Notes: generated by a model from the sequence alone, not told the origin. Shown: positions 1-9,677, counted from the stretch's first letter. The stretch is DNA of 64,000 nucleotides from Pedobacter nototheniae (GCF_004335085.1 NZ_RQRS01000025.1:1-64000), one strand, 5' to 3'. Made by a program: numbers and translations.

Positions 1-100
1 TGGACTGGCATAAATCTCAATTATTTATACTTAAATATCTGAAATTCAATACAATAAAACAAATTTTAAAACTTGAAAATTGAATCTTTTATCAACAAAA
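1..100. other. AT-rich non-coding edge
   Basis: No open reading frame, RNA or repeat can be supported here. It is probably the 3' flank of a gene left of the window, because a terminator follows at once. Confidence 0.4.
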
Positions 101-134
101 AGAGGTTGCCTTTTTGAGACAACCTCTTTTTTTA
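101..134 (+). terminator. Rho-independent terminator
   Basis: The 8-bp stem AGAGGTTG / CAACCTCT (101-108 and 120-127) closes an 11-nt loop and runs into a T tract. It would end a transcript entering from left of the window, just ahead of the reductase gene. Confidence 0.75.
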
Positions 135-177
135 TGATTCATATTTTGCGTTGCTAATTTTTTTTATTTTTGAAAAG

Positions 178-1221
178 ATGTACAAACTGAAAATAGATAA
201 AATCATTAATCAACCGGGAGAGAACATAACTTTTCAATTAAAACCTGTAGAAAAAGAGTATCCAAAATATTTAGCTGGTCAGTTTATTTCATTAATTTTT
301 CAAGGGAAGCATAAAGAAATCAGGCGTTCTTATTCCTTTAATAGTTCTCCTGATGCTGATGAACCATTATCAATTACTGTTAAAAGAGTAGAAAATGGTG
401 AAATATCCAGGCTTTTGCACCATAAAACTGCGGTAGGTGATGTGCTTTTGGCGCAAGAGCCACAAGGTATGTTTAGTTATGTGCCTGATGATTTAGAAAA
501 AGATGTTTTTTTATTTGCAGCAGGTGTCGGGATTACTCCATTATTTTCCATCTTAAAAACAGCATTAGTTACCGAAAAAAAATCGCTTATTACTTTAATA
601 TATAGCAACAAATCAAAAGAAGATACCTTATTTTTTGATGAACTAAATGATTGGCAACTAAAATATCCTGAAAGATTAAAAATTATCTACGTTTTTAGCA
701 ATAGCAAAAATTTAATGACTGCTAGGTTAAATAAATTTTATATTGAGCGTTTGCTGAAAGAAAATTTAAAGTTTAATCGCAATAATGCCCTTTTTTATAC
801 CTGCGGACCAATTATTTATATGGATTTGTGTAGGATTACTTTATTGGGAATGGGCTACGATATTAAACAAATTAAAAGAGAAACTTTTGTGCTGCCAGAA
901 GATGAAATAGATGAAGACGACGGCTCTGCAGAAAAGGTGGTCGATAAAAATACTTATTCAGTTATTTTAAAGTTTCAGGGCGAAAAATACCATTTGGATA
1001 TTCCGTGGCCTAAAAGGATATTGGATGTAGCACTTGAGCATAAAATAAAGCTTCCTTACAGTTGTCATGCTGGTATGTGCAGCACTTGCGTAACCAATTG
1101 TACAAAAGGTGGTGTGCGCATGGATTATAATGAGGTGCTTACTGATGATGAACTTGCAAAAGGAAGGGTTTTGGTTTGCACCGGGCATCCTACAGAAAAT
1201 GAAACTACTTTAGAGTGGTAG
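178..1221 (+). CDS. PaaE/ferredoxin-NADP reductase-like flavoprotein with C-terminal 2Fe-2S domain
   Basis: A 347-residue three-domain electron-transfer protein. The N-terminal FAD barrel carries RRSYSF (residues 49-54). The NAD(P)-binding domain follows with GVGITP and a YTCGP strand. The C-terminal plant-type ferredoxin domain has Cys296, Cys301, Cys304 and Cys334 in CX4CX2CX29C spacing. This order is that of PaaE/Hmp-type reductases, which pass electrons from NAD(P)H through FAD and the iron-sulfur cluster to an oxygenase or desaturase. No oxygenase partner is adjacent, so the acceptor is unknown. The ATG at 178 is preferred over an in-frame TTG at 151, since the extra residues are not domain sequence. 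It stands alone between two terminators. Confidence 0.88.
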   Translation: MYKLKIDKIINQPGENITFQLKPVEKEYPKYLAGQFISLIFQGKHKEIRRSYSFNSSPDADEPLSITVKRVENGEISRLLHHKTAVGDVLLAQEPQGMFSYVPDDLEKDVFLFAAGVGITPLFSILKTALVTEKKSLITLIYSNKSKEDTLFFDELNDWQLKYPERLKIIYVFSNSKNLMTARLNKFYIERLLKENLKFNRNNALFYTCGPIIYMDLCRITLLGMGYDIKQIKRETFVLPEDEIDEDDGSAEKVVDKNTYSVILKFQGEKYHLDIPWPKRILDVALEHKIKLPYSCHAGMCSTCVTNCTKGGVRMDYNEVLTDDELAKGRVLVCTGHPTENETTLEW

Positions 1222-1241
1222 TTTAATAAAATATAAAAAGC

Positions 1242-1278
1242 AAATAAGGCTGCGATCACATCGCAGCCTTATTTTTTT
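1242..1278. terminator. Bidirectional terminator between convergent genes
   Basis: A perfect 15-bp stem (1242-1256 and 1260-1274) with a 3-nt loop is followed by T residues on the plus strand and flanked by an A-rich stretch that serves the minus strand. It separates the reductase from the convergent GG-leader peptide gene, whose stop codon sits at the edge of the hairpin. Confidence 0.85.
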
Positions 1279-1480
1279 ATTGGTCAATTAATACTGGATG
1301 ACATGGATCAGGATTGTTGGGATCATACAATACTGGGCATGGGTTTTCAACGCAGTTTTTTTGAAGGTAATTTGGTCCGATACAAAAATCGTAGCAGATT
1401 GGGCACAGCGGATAATAAGTTTCAAGGCCGCCCATAATGTTTTTCATTTCGTTGCGGGAAAGGGATTTGTTGGTTTTCAT
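1277..1480 (-). CDS. GG-leader (double-glycine) Cys/Pro-rich secreted peptide precursor
   Basis: A 67-residue precursor. The first 18 residues form a double-glycine leader (KSLSRNEMKNIMGG), the type cut by C39 peptidase-containing ABC exporters. The remaining 49 residues are rich in Pro, Asn and Tyr and hold six Cys, which suits disulfides or post-translational change. Bacteroidota often encode such bacteriocin-like or natural-product precursors near radical SAM, LanB-like or C39 genes; none is seen here, so it is an orphan. A related leader occurs at 19539-19706. The maturation and role of the core are unknown. Confidence is high for gene and leader, low for function. Confidence 0.8.
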   Translation of the reverse strand: MKTNKSLSRNEMKNIMGGLETYYPLCPICYDFCIGPNYLQKNCVENPCPVLYDPNNPDPCHPVLIDQ

Positions 1481-1972
1481 AAATTAAGTTAGCGTTTAAT
1501 GTAAGTTGTTATAAATCTATTAATTATAACTTAAAAATACGAGTGCTTCTTTAAATAATTCAATTCTTAGTTTGTTGGTTTTCTTCCTCAACGGTCCAAT
1601 AGTCATTTTCTTTAATGCTAATTTTATTGCGGCGATAACTCTAGAATAAAAAAGTTTGAAATAATGATTGCTGTTGTTCTGGCTGTAAACCTGTTTATAC
1701 TGTTTATTACATTTCTCTAAAAACACAAAACCGTTAGCTCATTAATAGCGTTATTATGGCTTACTAGCTGCAATATTCATTTTGAAAATCGGGTTAGATA
1801 TTAGGGTTTTGATGTGGTGGATAGTCTCACTAAAAATAAGCCTAAACATTATGACATTGAAACCTTAATAATGATTGGTTTAGACTTTCAAATTGATAAA
1901 ATTTTTAGCAATTTTGCGGATTGGAATTTGGTTTGTTTTTGAAGCCTAATTCCTCAAATTTTTTTAAAATAT
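1481..1972. other. Gene-free stretch between peptide gene and uvrA
   Basis: About 490 bases without a convincing gene. A 68-codon minus-strand reading frame (1520-1726) encodes a Lys/Leu-rich segment that I do not recognise; it could be chance or the decayed tail of a gene once linked to the peptide. The right half must hold the uvrA promoter: a near-consensus CAATTTTG lies at 1909-1916. Confidence 0.45.
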
Positions 1973-4897
1973 ATGAGCAAAGAATCTATAGATCTTGGAG
2001 AGCAAAAAGATGTTGAAGTTTACGGTGCCAGGGTACATAATTTAAAAAATATTGATGTTAGTTTTCCCCGCAATCAGCTAGTTGTAATTACTGGTTTAAG
2101 TGGTAGCGGGAAATCTTCATTAGCTTTTGATACCATTTATGCTGAAGGACAGCGGAGATATATGGAAACTTTCAGCGCTTATAGTCGCCAGTTTATGGGC
2201 GGCATGGAGCGTCCTGATGTAGATAAAGTTTCTGGTTTGAGTCCGGTTATTGCCATTGAGCAAAAAACCACCAGTAAAAATCCTCGCTCTACCGTAGGTA
2301 CAATTACCGAGATTTACGATTTTATGCGATTGCTTTATGCACGTGTTGCCGATGCATACTCTTACAACACAGGGGAGAAAATGGAGCGCATGAGCGAAGA
2401 TCAGATTTTGCAAAATATCTATAATAAATTTGATGGCGTAGCCGTAAATATCCTTGCTCCGGTAGTTAAGGGCAGAAAAGGGCATTACCGCGAACTTTTT
2501 GAGCAAATCCGTAAGCAGGGTTATGTTAAAGTACGTGTTGATGGTGATATAAAAGATATTACTGCAAAAATGCAGGTCGATAGATATAAGATTCACGATA
2601 TTGAAGTCGTAATTGATCGATTGATTGTTGATCAGAAAGATAAAAAACGCTTGTTAGATTCCTTACAAATTGCCATGAAAATGGGCAAGGGTGTAATTAA
2701 AATCAGCGATAAGGATAATAATGTAGCCCATTTTAGTAAGTTTTTAATGTGCCCAACAACGGGTATTTCTTACGATGAGCCACAACCCAACAGTTTTTCT
2801 TTTAACTCACCTTACGGCGCCTGCGAGCGTTGTGATGGCTTAGGGTACATTTTCGTGGTGGATAAGGAAACCGTTATTCCAAATCCAAAGCTTAGTATTT
2901 TAAACGGTGGCTTAGCGCCGCTTGGCGAATACCGCGATACCTGGATGTTCCAGGTGTTAAAAGCGTTGGCAAAAAAGTATAGTTTTTCTTTATCTACACC
3001 GATTGAAAAATTGGGCGATGATGTTATTAATATTATCCTAAATGGCTCTAACGATTTAATTAACGTAGCGGTTGAGTATAATAAATGGAACGTTCAAAAT
3101 TATAATATCACGTTTGATGGCATTATTAAAATGCTTGAAGAGCAAAATGAAAAAAGAGGCGAAGGTGCGGTTGATGATATGGAATCTTTCCGAAAATTAA
3201 AAACCTGTCCTGAATGTAATGGCGCCAGATTGAAAAAAGAAAGTTTGCACTTTAAAGTTGATGGAATGAATATTTTCGACCTCGCCTCTATGGATGTAAA
3301 CCATTTAAGATCTTGGTTTGAAGATGTGGATCAACGTTTAACCGAGCGCCAGAACATTATAGCAAAAGAAATTTTAAAGGAGATAAAGGCACGTATTGGT
3401 TTTTTAACCGATGTGGGTTTAACTTATTTAACATTAGATAGAACAGCCAGAACTTTATCAGGAGGGGAAGCACAAAGGATTCGTTTGGCTACGCAAATTG
3501 GTTCGCAGCTAATGAATGTGATGTATATTTTGGATGAGCCAAGCATCGGATTACACCAAAGGGATAACGAACGTTTAATTAATGCGTTAAAAAACCTTCG
3601 TGATTTAGGCAATACCGTTTTGGTGGTAGAGCACGATAAAGACATGATTTTGGAAGCCGATTGGGTAATTGATATTGGTCCGGGAGCAGGTATTCATGGC
3701 GGAACGGTTGTTGCCGAAGGCACAGCTCAAGATATTCTTAAATCTAAAACATTAACAGCCGCTTATCTTAATGGAAAGAAGAGAATTGAAACGCCTAAAA
3801 CCAGAAGAAAAGGTAATGGACATAAATTATCCATCATTAAGGCTACAGGACATAATTTAAAAGAAGTTTCTGTTGATTTTCCATTGGGGAAATTTATTGC
3901 TGTAACGGGAGTTTCGGGAAGTGGAAAATCAAGTTTAATTACCGAAACGCTGTATCCTATCTTAAATCATCACTTTTTTAGAGCAAAGAAACAACCGCTT
4001 CCTTATGAAAAAATTAGTGGTTTAAAGGAAATTGATAAGGTAATTGAAATCGATCAAGCACCAATTGGCCGTACGCCACGCTCAAATCCTTCAACTTATA
4101 CTGGCGTTTTCTCTGATATAAGAAACCTGTTTGTGCAATTGCCAGAAGCGAAAATTAGAGGATACAAACCAGGGCGCTTCTCTTTCAATGTAAAAGGTGG
4201 TCGTTGCGAAACTTGTCAGGGAGCAGGATTAAAAGTTATTGAAATGAATTTCTTGCCGGATGTTCAAGTTCCTTGCGAAGAATGTGGTGGTAAAAGATAT
4301 AACCGCGAAACACTGGAAGTTCGCTTCCGTGGCAAATCAATTAGCGATGTTTTGGATATGAGTATTGAAGATGCTTGTGTATTCTTCGAAAATATTCCAA
4401 TCATTTACAGAAAGATTAAAACTTTAAAAGATGTTGGTTTAGGCTATATCACCCTGGGTCAATCATCGGTTACTTTATCAGGAGGGGAGGCGCAGCGTGT
4501 TAAACTGGCAACAGAACTATCTAAAAAAGATACTGGAAAAACATTCTATATTCTGGATGAGCCAACAACAGGTTTACACTTTGAAGATATTAATGTATTG
4601 CTGGGCGTATTAAACGAACTTGTTGATAAAGGGAATACCATTTTGGTTATTGAACATAATTTGGATGTGGTTAAAGTTGCCGATTGGGTTATTGATCTTG
4701 GAGAAGAAGGCGGTGCAGGCGGTGGAAGGATTTTATTTGAAGGTACGCCTGAAGGCTTAATCCAAAACCCAATTAGCTTAACTGGAAAGTTTTTGAAAAA
4801 GGAAATGGAAGATGGTCAAAAGCTAGAAAGCGAATTAGAAAATCAAAAACCTGAAAAGAAAGTAACTAAAAAAACAAAGAAGGCAGTTGAAAAATAA
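1973..4897 (+). CDS. uvrA: Excinuclease ABC subunit UvrA
   Basis: The 974-residue damage-recognition ATPase of nucleotide excision repair. It works as a dimer that loads UvrB on DNA lesions. Two ABC ATPase modules are visible. The first has Walker A GLSGSGKS (residues 41-48) and signature LSGGEAQRI. The second has GVSGSGKSS and LSGGEAQRV, each followed by ILDEP. The C-terminal zinc module keeps its four Cys (CETC and CEEC). In the first zinc site the leading pair reads CPTT, so one Cys is missing. The protein is slightly longer than the usual 940 or so because of a Lys/Glu-rich tail. It appears to be monocistronic. Confidence 0.97.
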   Translation: MSKESIDLGEQKDVEVYGARVHNLKNIDVSFPRNQLVVITGLSGSGKSSLAFDTIYAEGQRRYMETFSAYSRQFMGGMERPDVDKVSGLSPVIAIEQKTTSKNPRSTVGTITEIYDFMRLLYARVADAYSYNTGEKMERMSEDQILQNIYNKFDGVAVNILAPVVKGRKGHYRELFEQIRKQGYVKVRVDGDIKDITAKMQVDRYKIHDIEVVIDRLIVDQKDKKRLLDSLQIAMKMGKGVIKISDKDNNVAHFSKFLMCPTTGISYDEPQPNSFSFNSPYGACERCDGLGYIFVVDKETVIPNPKLSILNGGLAPLGEYRDTWMFQVLKALAKKYSFSLSTPIEKLGDDVINIILNGSNDLINVAVEYNKWNVQNYNITFDGIIKMLEEQNEKRGEGAVDDMESFRKLKTCPECNGARLKKESLHFKVDGMNIFDLASMDVNHLRSWFEDVDQRLTERQNIIAKEILKEIKARIGFLTDVGLTYLTLDRTARTLSGGEAQRIRLATQIGSQLMNVMYILDEPSIGLHQRDNERLINALKNLRDLGNTVLVVEHDKDMILEADWVIDIGPGAGIHGGTVVAEGTAQDILKSKTLTAAYLNGKKRIETPKTRRKGNGHKLSIIKATGHNLKEVSVDFPLGKFIAVTGVSGSGKSSLITETLYPILNHHFFRAKKQPLPYEKISGLKEIDKVIEIDQAPIGRTPRSNPSTYTGVFSDIRNLFVQLPEAKIRGYKPGRFSFNVKGGRCETCQGAGLKVIEMNFLPDVQVPCEECGGKRYNRETLEVRFRGKSISDVLDMSIEDACVFFENIPIIYRKIKTLKDVGLGYITLGQSSVTLSGGEAQRVKLATELSKKDTGKTFYILDEPTTGLHFEDINVLLGVLNELVDKGNTILVIEHNLDVVKVADWVIDLGEEGGAGGGRILFEGTPEGLIQNPISLTGKFLKKEMEDGQKLESELENQKPEKKVTKKTKKAVEK

Positions 4898-5008
4898 ATT
4901 GTCAATGTTAAGTTCGAAGCAGTCATAAGGCGTTAAAAGAATCTACGTTTGTTAAAGATTGTTTCTTGCCCAAAACCTTGTTTCAACCAGCCATTATTTA
5001 TTAAAAAA

Positions 5009-5776
5009 ATGATTTTTACCGATACTCATACCCATATATATTACGAGCAAGATGCTGAAAAGCAAGCACAACTGATAGAGCGTTGTTTCGAAAACGATGT
5101 GAATCGCTTGTTTTTGCCGAATGTAGACGTAGCCTCAATTGCAATGATTGATGATTTGGTAGCCAAACATCCCAATAACTGCTTTGCTATGGCTGGGCTT
5201 CACCCTTGTGATGTTAAAGAGGATTATTTAACACAACTTGAGGAAATTTATAAAAGCATTGAGGGACGTAAAATATATGCAATTGGAGAGATTGGAATAG
5301 ATTTATATTGGGATAAAACAACGTTGGCTATCCAACAGGATGCTTTCCGCAAACAAATACACTGGGCTAAAAATTTAGGTTTGCCTATCGTAATTCACTG
5401 TCGTGAGGCTTTTGATGAAGTTTTTGAACTGTTAGAAAGTGAGCGTGATGAAAAACTTCGAGGCATTTTTCATTGCTTTACCGGTAACATTGAGCAAGCC
5501 AAACAAGCCATCGATTTAAATTTTTATTTAGGTATTGGTGGTGTTGTTACTTATAAAAAAGCGGGTTTAGATCTTGTGCTTGCCGATGTACCTTTGCAGC
5601 ATTTAGTTTTGGAAACCGATTCTCCTTATTTGGCGCCAGTTCCCTTTCGTGGTAAACCAAATGAAAGTAGTTATCTAATTTATGTAGCTCAAAAGCTTGC
5701 GGATATTTACAACGTTTCTATCGAAGAAATAGCAAGTGTAACGACAGAAAATTCAAAGAAAATTTTTGGAGTTTAA
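5009..5776 (+). CDS. TatD-family metal-dependent DNase
   Basis: A 255-residue TIM-barrel hydrolase of the TatD/YcfH family, whose members are metal-dependent 3'-5' exonucleases or related hydrolases in the cytoplasm. The N-terminal metal pair is His7 and His9 in DTHTH. Later barrel motifs are GEIGID, VIHCRE, HCFTG and the late LETDSPYL aspartate. The ATG at 5009 gives the canonical start; an upstream in-frame TTG at 4949 would add 20 residues with no family match. It lies 111 bp downstream of uvrA on the same strand and might be cotranscribed. Confidence 0.92.
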   Translation: MIFTDTHTHIYYEQDAEKQAQLIERCFENDVNRLFLPNVDVASIAMIDDLVAKHPNNCFAMAGLHPCDVKEDYLTQLEEIYKSIEGRKIYAIGEIGIDLYWDKTTLAIQQDAFRKQIHWAKNLGLPIVIHCREAFDEVFELLESERDEKLRGIFHCFTGNIEQAKQAIDLNFYLGIGGVVTYKKAGLDLVLADVPLQHLVLETDSPYLAPVPFRGKPNESSYLIYVAQKLADIYNVSIEEIASVTTENSKKIFGV

Positions 5777-6013
5777 GTTTCTTACATAATCGCTATACTA
5801 AACTTGCTGCAGCACATTTCATATAGTTAAGCTACTTAAATCAGCTTCAGATAATGGTTTGTTGATTTATTATAAATGCAAAATTATATAACATTTATTA
5901 TTGAATTTGTAATTTAATGATCTTTTTAGCTGTTTTTGTTGTTAATTTGAAAATTAAGCTTCATCATTTATATTTTTTTAGTTTATTTGTGCTGAGCAAC
6001 TTCACTAAGCCAA

Positions 6014-7030
6014 ATGACCAAAATTTTAATAATTTATACCGGTGGCACAATCGGTATGGTAAACGATCCAGTTAAGGGAACTTTAGTGCCCTTTAATTTT
6101 GAACAAATCAAAGAAAATGTTCCCGAGCTAAAGCGGTTGGATTATCATTTGGATGTGCACTCTTTTAATCCTGTTTTAGATTCGTCAAATATGGATCCCG
6201 AAATATGGAAAACCATTGCACAACTTATTTACGATCAATACGATCATTATGAAGGTTTTGTAATTCTTCATGGTTCTGATACGATGGCGTTTACAGCTTC
6301 TGCATTAAGTTTTATGCTCGAAAACCTGAATAAACCAGTCGTATTAACGGGTTCTCAACTTCCAATTGGAGAAATTAGAACCGATGCAAAAGAAAATTTA
6401 ATTACTGCATTGGAAATTGCTGCAATGAAAAAAGGTGGCAAATCTTTTGTTCCAGAAGTTTGCATTTATTTCGATTCACAACTTTTTAGAGGAAATAGAT
6501 CTATTAAATACAATTCGGAAAAGTTTGAGGCTTTTCGTTCTCCAAACTATCCAATTTTGGCAGAGGCAGGCGTTCATTTAGAGTTTCATAAAAACTTTGT
6601 ACTTAAAAATTCGGGCGAAGCCCTTAAAATAAATACCAATTTCAATTCTAATATTGGCGTTTTAAAATTATATCCAGGTATAACGCCACAAGCAGTAAAG
6701 GCTATAACACACTCAGAAGTTGATGCAATTGTTTTAGAAACCTTTGGATCAGGCAATACTACAACTGCGGAGTGGTTTATTGATTGTTTGCAACATGCCA
6801 TTACAAGTGGCAAAATTATAGTAGATATTTCTCAATGTAAAAAAGGTTCGGTTCAATTAGGACGTTATGAAACCAGTAAAAAACTGCAACAAATGGGCGT
6901 TTTAAGTGGCTATGATATGACTTTTGAAGCTACCGTAACTAAACTTATGTTTGTAATGGGACTAAATTTATCCATTGAAGAAAGTTGTAAATTAATGGAG
7001 CAATCGCTGCGAGGCGAATTAACACACTAA
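6014..7030 (+). CDS. ansA: Type I L-asparaginase
   Basis: A 338-residue cytoplasmic asparaginase that hydrolyses L-asparagine to aspartate and ammonia. The N-terminal YTGGTIGM carries the nucleophile Thr12. The second signature HGSDTMAFTASALSF carries the other catalytic Thr with its Asp. A Thr-Gly-Ser-Gln strand and a GSGN turn follow as in the family. There is no signal peptide, which favours the type I intracellular form. It is preceded by 237 bp of AT-rich non-coding DNA and appears to be its own unit. Confidence 0.93.
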   Translation: MTKILIIYTGGTIGMVNDPVKGTLVPFNFEQIKENVPELKRLDYHLDVHSFNPVLDSSNMDPEIWKTIAQLIYDQYDHYEGFVILHGSDTMAFTASALSFMLENLNKPVVLTGSQLPIGEIRTDAKENLITALEIAAMKKGGKSFVPEVCIYFDSQLFRGNRSIKYNSEKFEAFRSPNYPILAEAGVHLEFHKNFVLKNSGEALKINTNFNSNIGVLKLYPGITPQAVKAITHSEVDAIVLETFGSGNTTTAEWFIDCLQHAITSGKIIVDISQCKKGSVQLGRYETSKKLQQMGVLSGYDMTFEATVTKLMFVMGLNLSIEESCKLMEQSLRGELTH

Positions 7031-7132
7031 AACTGGTTAAAATAGTGCGTTAAGCTTTATTCAACTATACTTTCATTAAGTAAAACTTCTGCAATTATGA
7101 CGAAAGTCATTCCGGTTGTAAGTATTTAGCCC

Positions 7133-7140
7133 TATTTTTG
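7133..7140 (+). promoter_or_regulatory. Putative minus-7 box (TATTTTTG)
   Basis: Matches the Bacteroidetes TAnnTTTG consensus and lies about 70 bp upstream of the persulfide dioxygenase-rhodanese start. No good TTG minus-33 element was found at the usual spacing, so confidence is moderate. Confidence 0.45.
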
Positions 7141-7208
7141 CTTGCAAAGGTTAAGGAGATGAAGCGTAAACTGTTTTGCCCTTAATTGTTGATACAGATA
7201 TTCATAAA

Positions 7209-8621
7209 ATGAAAATAGAGCAAATATATACTGGCTGTTTAGCTGAGGCTGCATATTATATAGAAAGTAATGGTGAAGCTGCAATTATTGATCCACTGAG
7301 AGAAGTTGGTACCTATTTAAAAAAGGCTGAAAAGGCTAATGCAACGATCAAATATATATTTGAAACACATTTTCATGCAGATTTTGTATCCGGTCACGTT
7401 GATTTAGCTGAAAAATCGGGTGCAGAAATTGTTTACGGTCCTACAGCAAAAACAGCCTTTAAAGCACACATTGCTAAAGATGGCGAGCAATTTAAAATAG
7501 GAGCCCTAACCATTACCGCTCTTCATACACCGGGGCACACGCTTGAATCTACAACTTATTTATTAACAGATGAAAACGGTAAAGATCACTGTATTTTTAG
7601 TGGTGATACCCTTTTTATTGGTGACGTTGGCCGACCAGATTTAGCTCAAAAAGGAAACTTAACGATGGAAGATTTAGCAGGTATGCTTTACGATTCGTTA
7701 AATGATAAGATTAAACCCTTGGCAAATGATATCATTGTTTATCCGGCTCATGGCGCAGGCTCTGCATGCGGTAAAAGTATGAGTAAGGAAACTTTTGATA
7801 CTTTAGGCCATCAAAAGGAAGTAAATTACGCTTTAAAAGCAGCAACTAAAGAGCAGTTTATACAAGAAGTAACGGATGGGATTTTGCCACCACCGCAATA
7901 TTTTGCTAAAAATGCCGCCATTAATAAAGGTGGAGTAGAAAGTATCGATGAGGTTTTTGAAAAAGGATTAAATGCTTTATCTCCTCAACAATTTGAAGAT
8001 ACTGCAAACCAAACTGGAGCCATTGTACTTGATACCCGCGATCCTCAGGTTTTTGCAAAAGGCTTTATTCCAAACTCAATAAACATTGGGTTAAATGGGC
8101 AATTTGCCCCTTGGGTTGGCGCTTTAATTACAGATTTGCAGCAGCCTATTTTATTAATTACTGATGAAGGTAAAGAGCAAGAAACCATTACCCGCTTAAC
8201 CCGTGTAGGTTATGATAGCGCCATTGGTTATTTAGATGGTGGTTTTGAAAACTGGAAATCGGCTAATAAAGAAGTTGATAACATTGAATCTATCTCGGCT
8301 GATGCCTTTGAACAAGTAGTTAACAATGGAGAAATTACAGCGCTTGATGTTCGTAAACCTGGCGAATATGAATCCGAACACTTAGAATTTACATTAAGTC
8401 GTCCGTTGGATTACATTAACGACTGGACAAGCGAAATTAATTCAAAATCTACTTATTACATTCACTGTGCTGGCGGATATCGTTCTATGATTGCCGCTTC
8501 AATTTTAAAATCTCGTGGTGTAGAAAACGTGATTGATGTTGCTGGTGGCTATGGCGCAATAAAAAATACAGGCTTAAAAAGAACCGATTTTGCCTGTCCA
8601 AGTAAGGCAATGAAAGTTTAA
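7209..8621 (+). CDS. Persulfide dioxygenase-rhodanese fusion (MBL fold plus two rhodanese domains)
   Basis: A 470-residue cytoplasmic fusion. The N-terminal metallo-beta-lactamase domain has THFHADFVSGH near residue 57 and further metal ligands in HTPGHT and SGDTLF, as in ETHE1/CstB-like persulfide dioxygenases, which oxidise low-molecular-weight persulfides to sulfite. Two rhodanese domains follow. In the first the active-site loop lacks Cys (LITDEG), so it is probably structural. The second has an intact CAGGYRS loop with Cys420. The ATG at 7209 is taken because the in-frame TTG at 7176 adds only unconserved residues. The next gene encodes a YpdA-like bacillithiol disulfide reductase, which suggests bacillithiol persulfide as substrate (inference). 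Confidence 0.88.
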   Translation: MKIEQIYTGCLAEAAYYIESNGEAAIIDPLREVGTYLKKAEKANATIKYIFETHFHADFVSGHVDLAEKSGAEIVYGPTAKTAFKAHIAKDGEQFKIGALTITALHTPGHTLESTTYLLTDENGKDHCIFSGDTLFIGDVGRPDLAQKGNLTMEDLAGMLYDSLNDKIKPLANDIIVYPAHGAGSACGKSMSKETFDTLGHQKEVNYALKAATKEQFIQEVTDGILPPPQYFAKNAAINKGGVESIDEVFEKGLNALSPQQFEDTANQTGAIVLDTRDPQVFAKGFIPNSINIGLNGQFAPWVGALITDLQQPILLITDEGKEQETITRLTRVGYDSAIGYLDGGFENWKSANKEVDNIESISADAFEQVVNNGEITALDVRKPGEYESEHLEFTLSRPLDYINDWTSEINSKSTYYIHCAGGYRSMIAASILKSRGVENVIDVAGGYGAIKNTGLKRTDFACPSKAMKV

Positions 8622-8681
8622 TGCTATCGATATTGCAAGTAACGAAGTAATTTTATTTACAACGATAGGAAATAAACTCTA

Positions 8682-9677
8682 ATGTTAAACGAACAGAACA
8701 CGCAATTCGATGTATTAATTATTGGTGCTGGCCCCATAGGGATGGCTTGTGCAATTGAAGCACAAAAAGCTGGCTTAAGCTATGTTATTATAGAAAAAGG
8801 CGCATTGGTTAACAGTTTGTATAATTATCCGGTGTTTATGACTTTCTTTTCCACTTCTCAGAAACTAGAGATTGGTGGTGTTCCGTTTGTAACTATAAGC
8901 CCTAAACCTAACCGTAACGAAGCCGTAGAATATTACCGACGTGTAGCTGAGAAATTTAACCTGAATATTAATTTATTCGAAAGGGTAAACCAGGTTAAAA
9001 AGAACGATGATGGTATTTTTGAAATATCAACAGCAAAGGCAAATTATAAAGCAAAGCACGTAATTGTTTCAACAGGTTTTTACGATGTTCCCCTGTTGAT
9101 GAATATTCCTGGTGAGGATTTGCCAAAAGTAACCCATTATTATAAAGACCCACACTTATATGCGTTTCAAAATGTTGTGGTTGTAGGCGCAAATAATTCG
9201 GGTGTTGATGCCGCTTTGGAAACCTATCGAAAGGGTGCAAATGTTACCTTGGTAGTGAGAAGCGGAGAACTTGGTCCTCATGTGAAATATTGGGTTCGCC
9301 CAGATATTCAAAATAGGATTAAAGAAGGAGAAGTTATAGCACATTTCAATTCAGAACTTATTGAAATTAGAGAAGGTGAAGTTGATATCAAAACTCCAGA
9401 AGGAATTAAAACAATCAAAAATGATTTCGTTATCGCAATGACGGGTTATCAGCCTGATTTTAGCATGCTAAGAAAATTTGGTATCGATTTACCAGAAAGC
9501 CTTTGCCCGGTTTATAACGAAGAAACCATGGAAACCAATGTAAAAGGGTTATACCTTGCTGGCGTGGTTTGTGGCGGAATGGATACTCATAAATTATTTA
9601 TAGAGAACTCTAGAGTGCATGCCGAAATGATTATGAAAAATATGGTGTCAAGTAAAAAAGTTGGGGAGCGTAATTAA
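8682..9677 (+). CDS. YpdA-family bacillithiol disulfide reductase-like flavoprotein
   Basis: A 331-residue NAD(P)H/FAD oxidoreductase with two dinucleotide folds: IIGAGPIGMA at the N terminus for FAD and VVGANNSGVDAA in the middle for NAD(P)H. The segment NSLYNYPVFMTFFSTS is typical of the YpdA/Bdr family, which uses NADPH to reduce bacillithiol disulfide. There is no CxxC thioredoxin-reductase motif. It lies 60 bp downstream of the dioxygenase-rhodanese gene and is likely cotranscribed. A bacilliredoxin is encoded at 45210, completing a bacillithiol redox relay. The family is clear; the substrate is inferred from it. Confidence 0.87.
   Translation: MLNEQNTQFDVLIIGAGPIGMACAIEAQKAGLSYVIIEKGALVNSLYNYPVFMTFFSTSQKLEIGGVPFVTISPKPNRNEAVEYYRRVAEKFNLNINLFERVNQVKKNDDGIFEISTAKANYKAKHVIVSTGFYDVPLLMNIPGEDLPKVTHYYKDPHLYAFQNVVVVGANNSGVDAALETYRKGANVTLVVRSGELGPHVKYWVRPDIQNRIKEGEVIAHFNSELIEIREGEVDIKTPEGIKTIKNDFVIAMTGYQPDFSMLRKFGIDLPESLCPVYNEETMETNVKGLYLAGVVCGGMDTHKLFIENSRVHAEMIMKNMVSSKKVGERN

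Noticed and set aside
1520..1726. Minus-strand 68-codon frame, Lys/Leu-rich
   Set aside because: No motif, signal, ribosome-binding site or promoter seen. It could be a remnant, but not enough to call a gene.
2120..2596. Long antisense frame inside uvrA (158 codons)
   Set aside because: Lies fully opposite a well-conserved gene and its translation has no family features.
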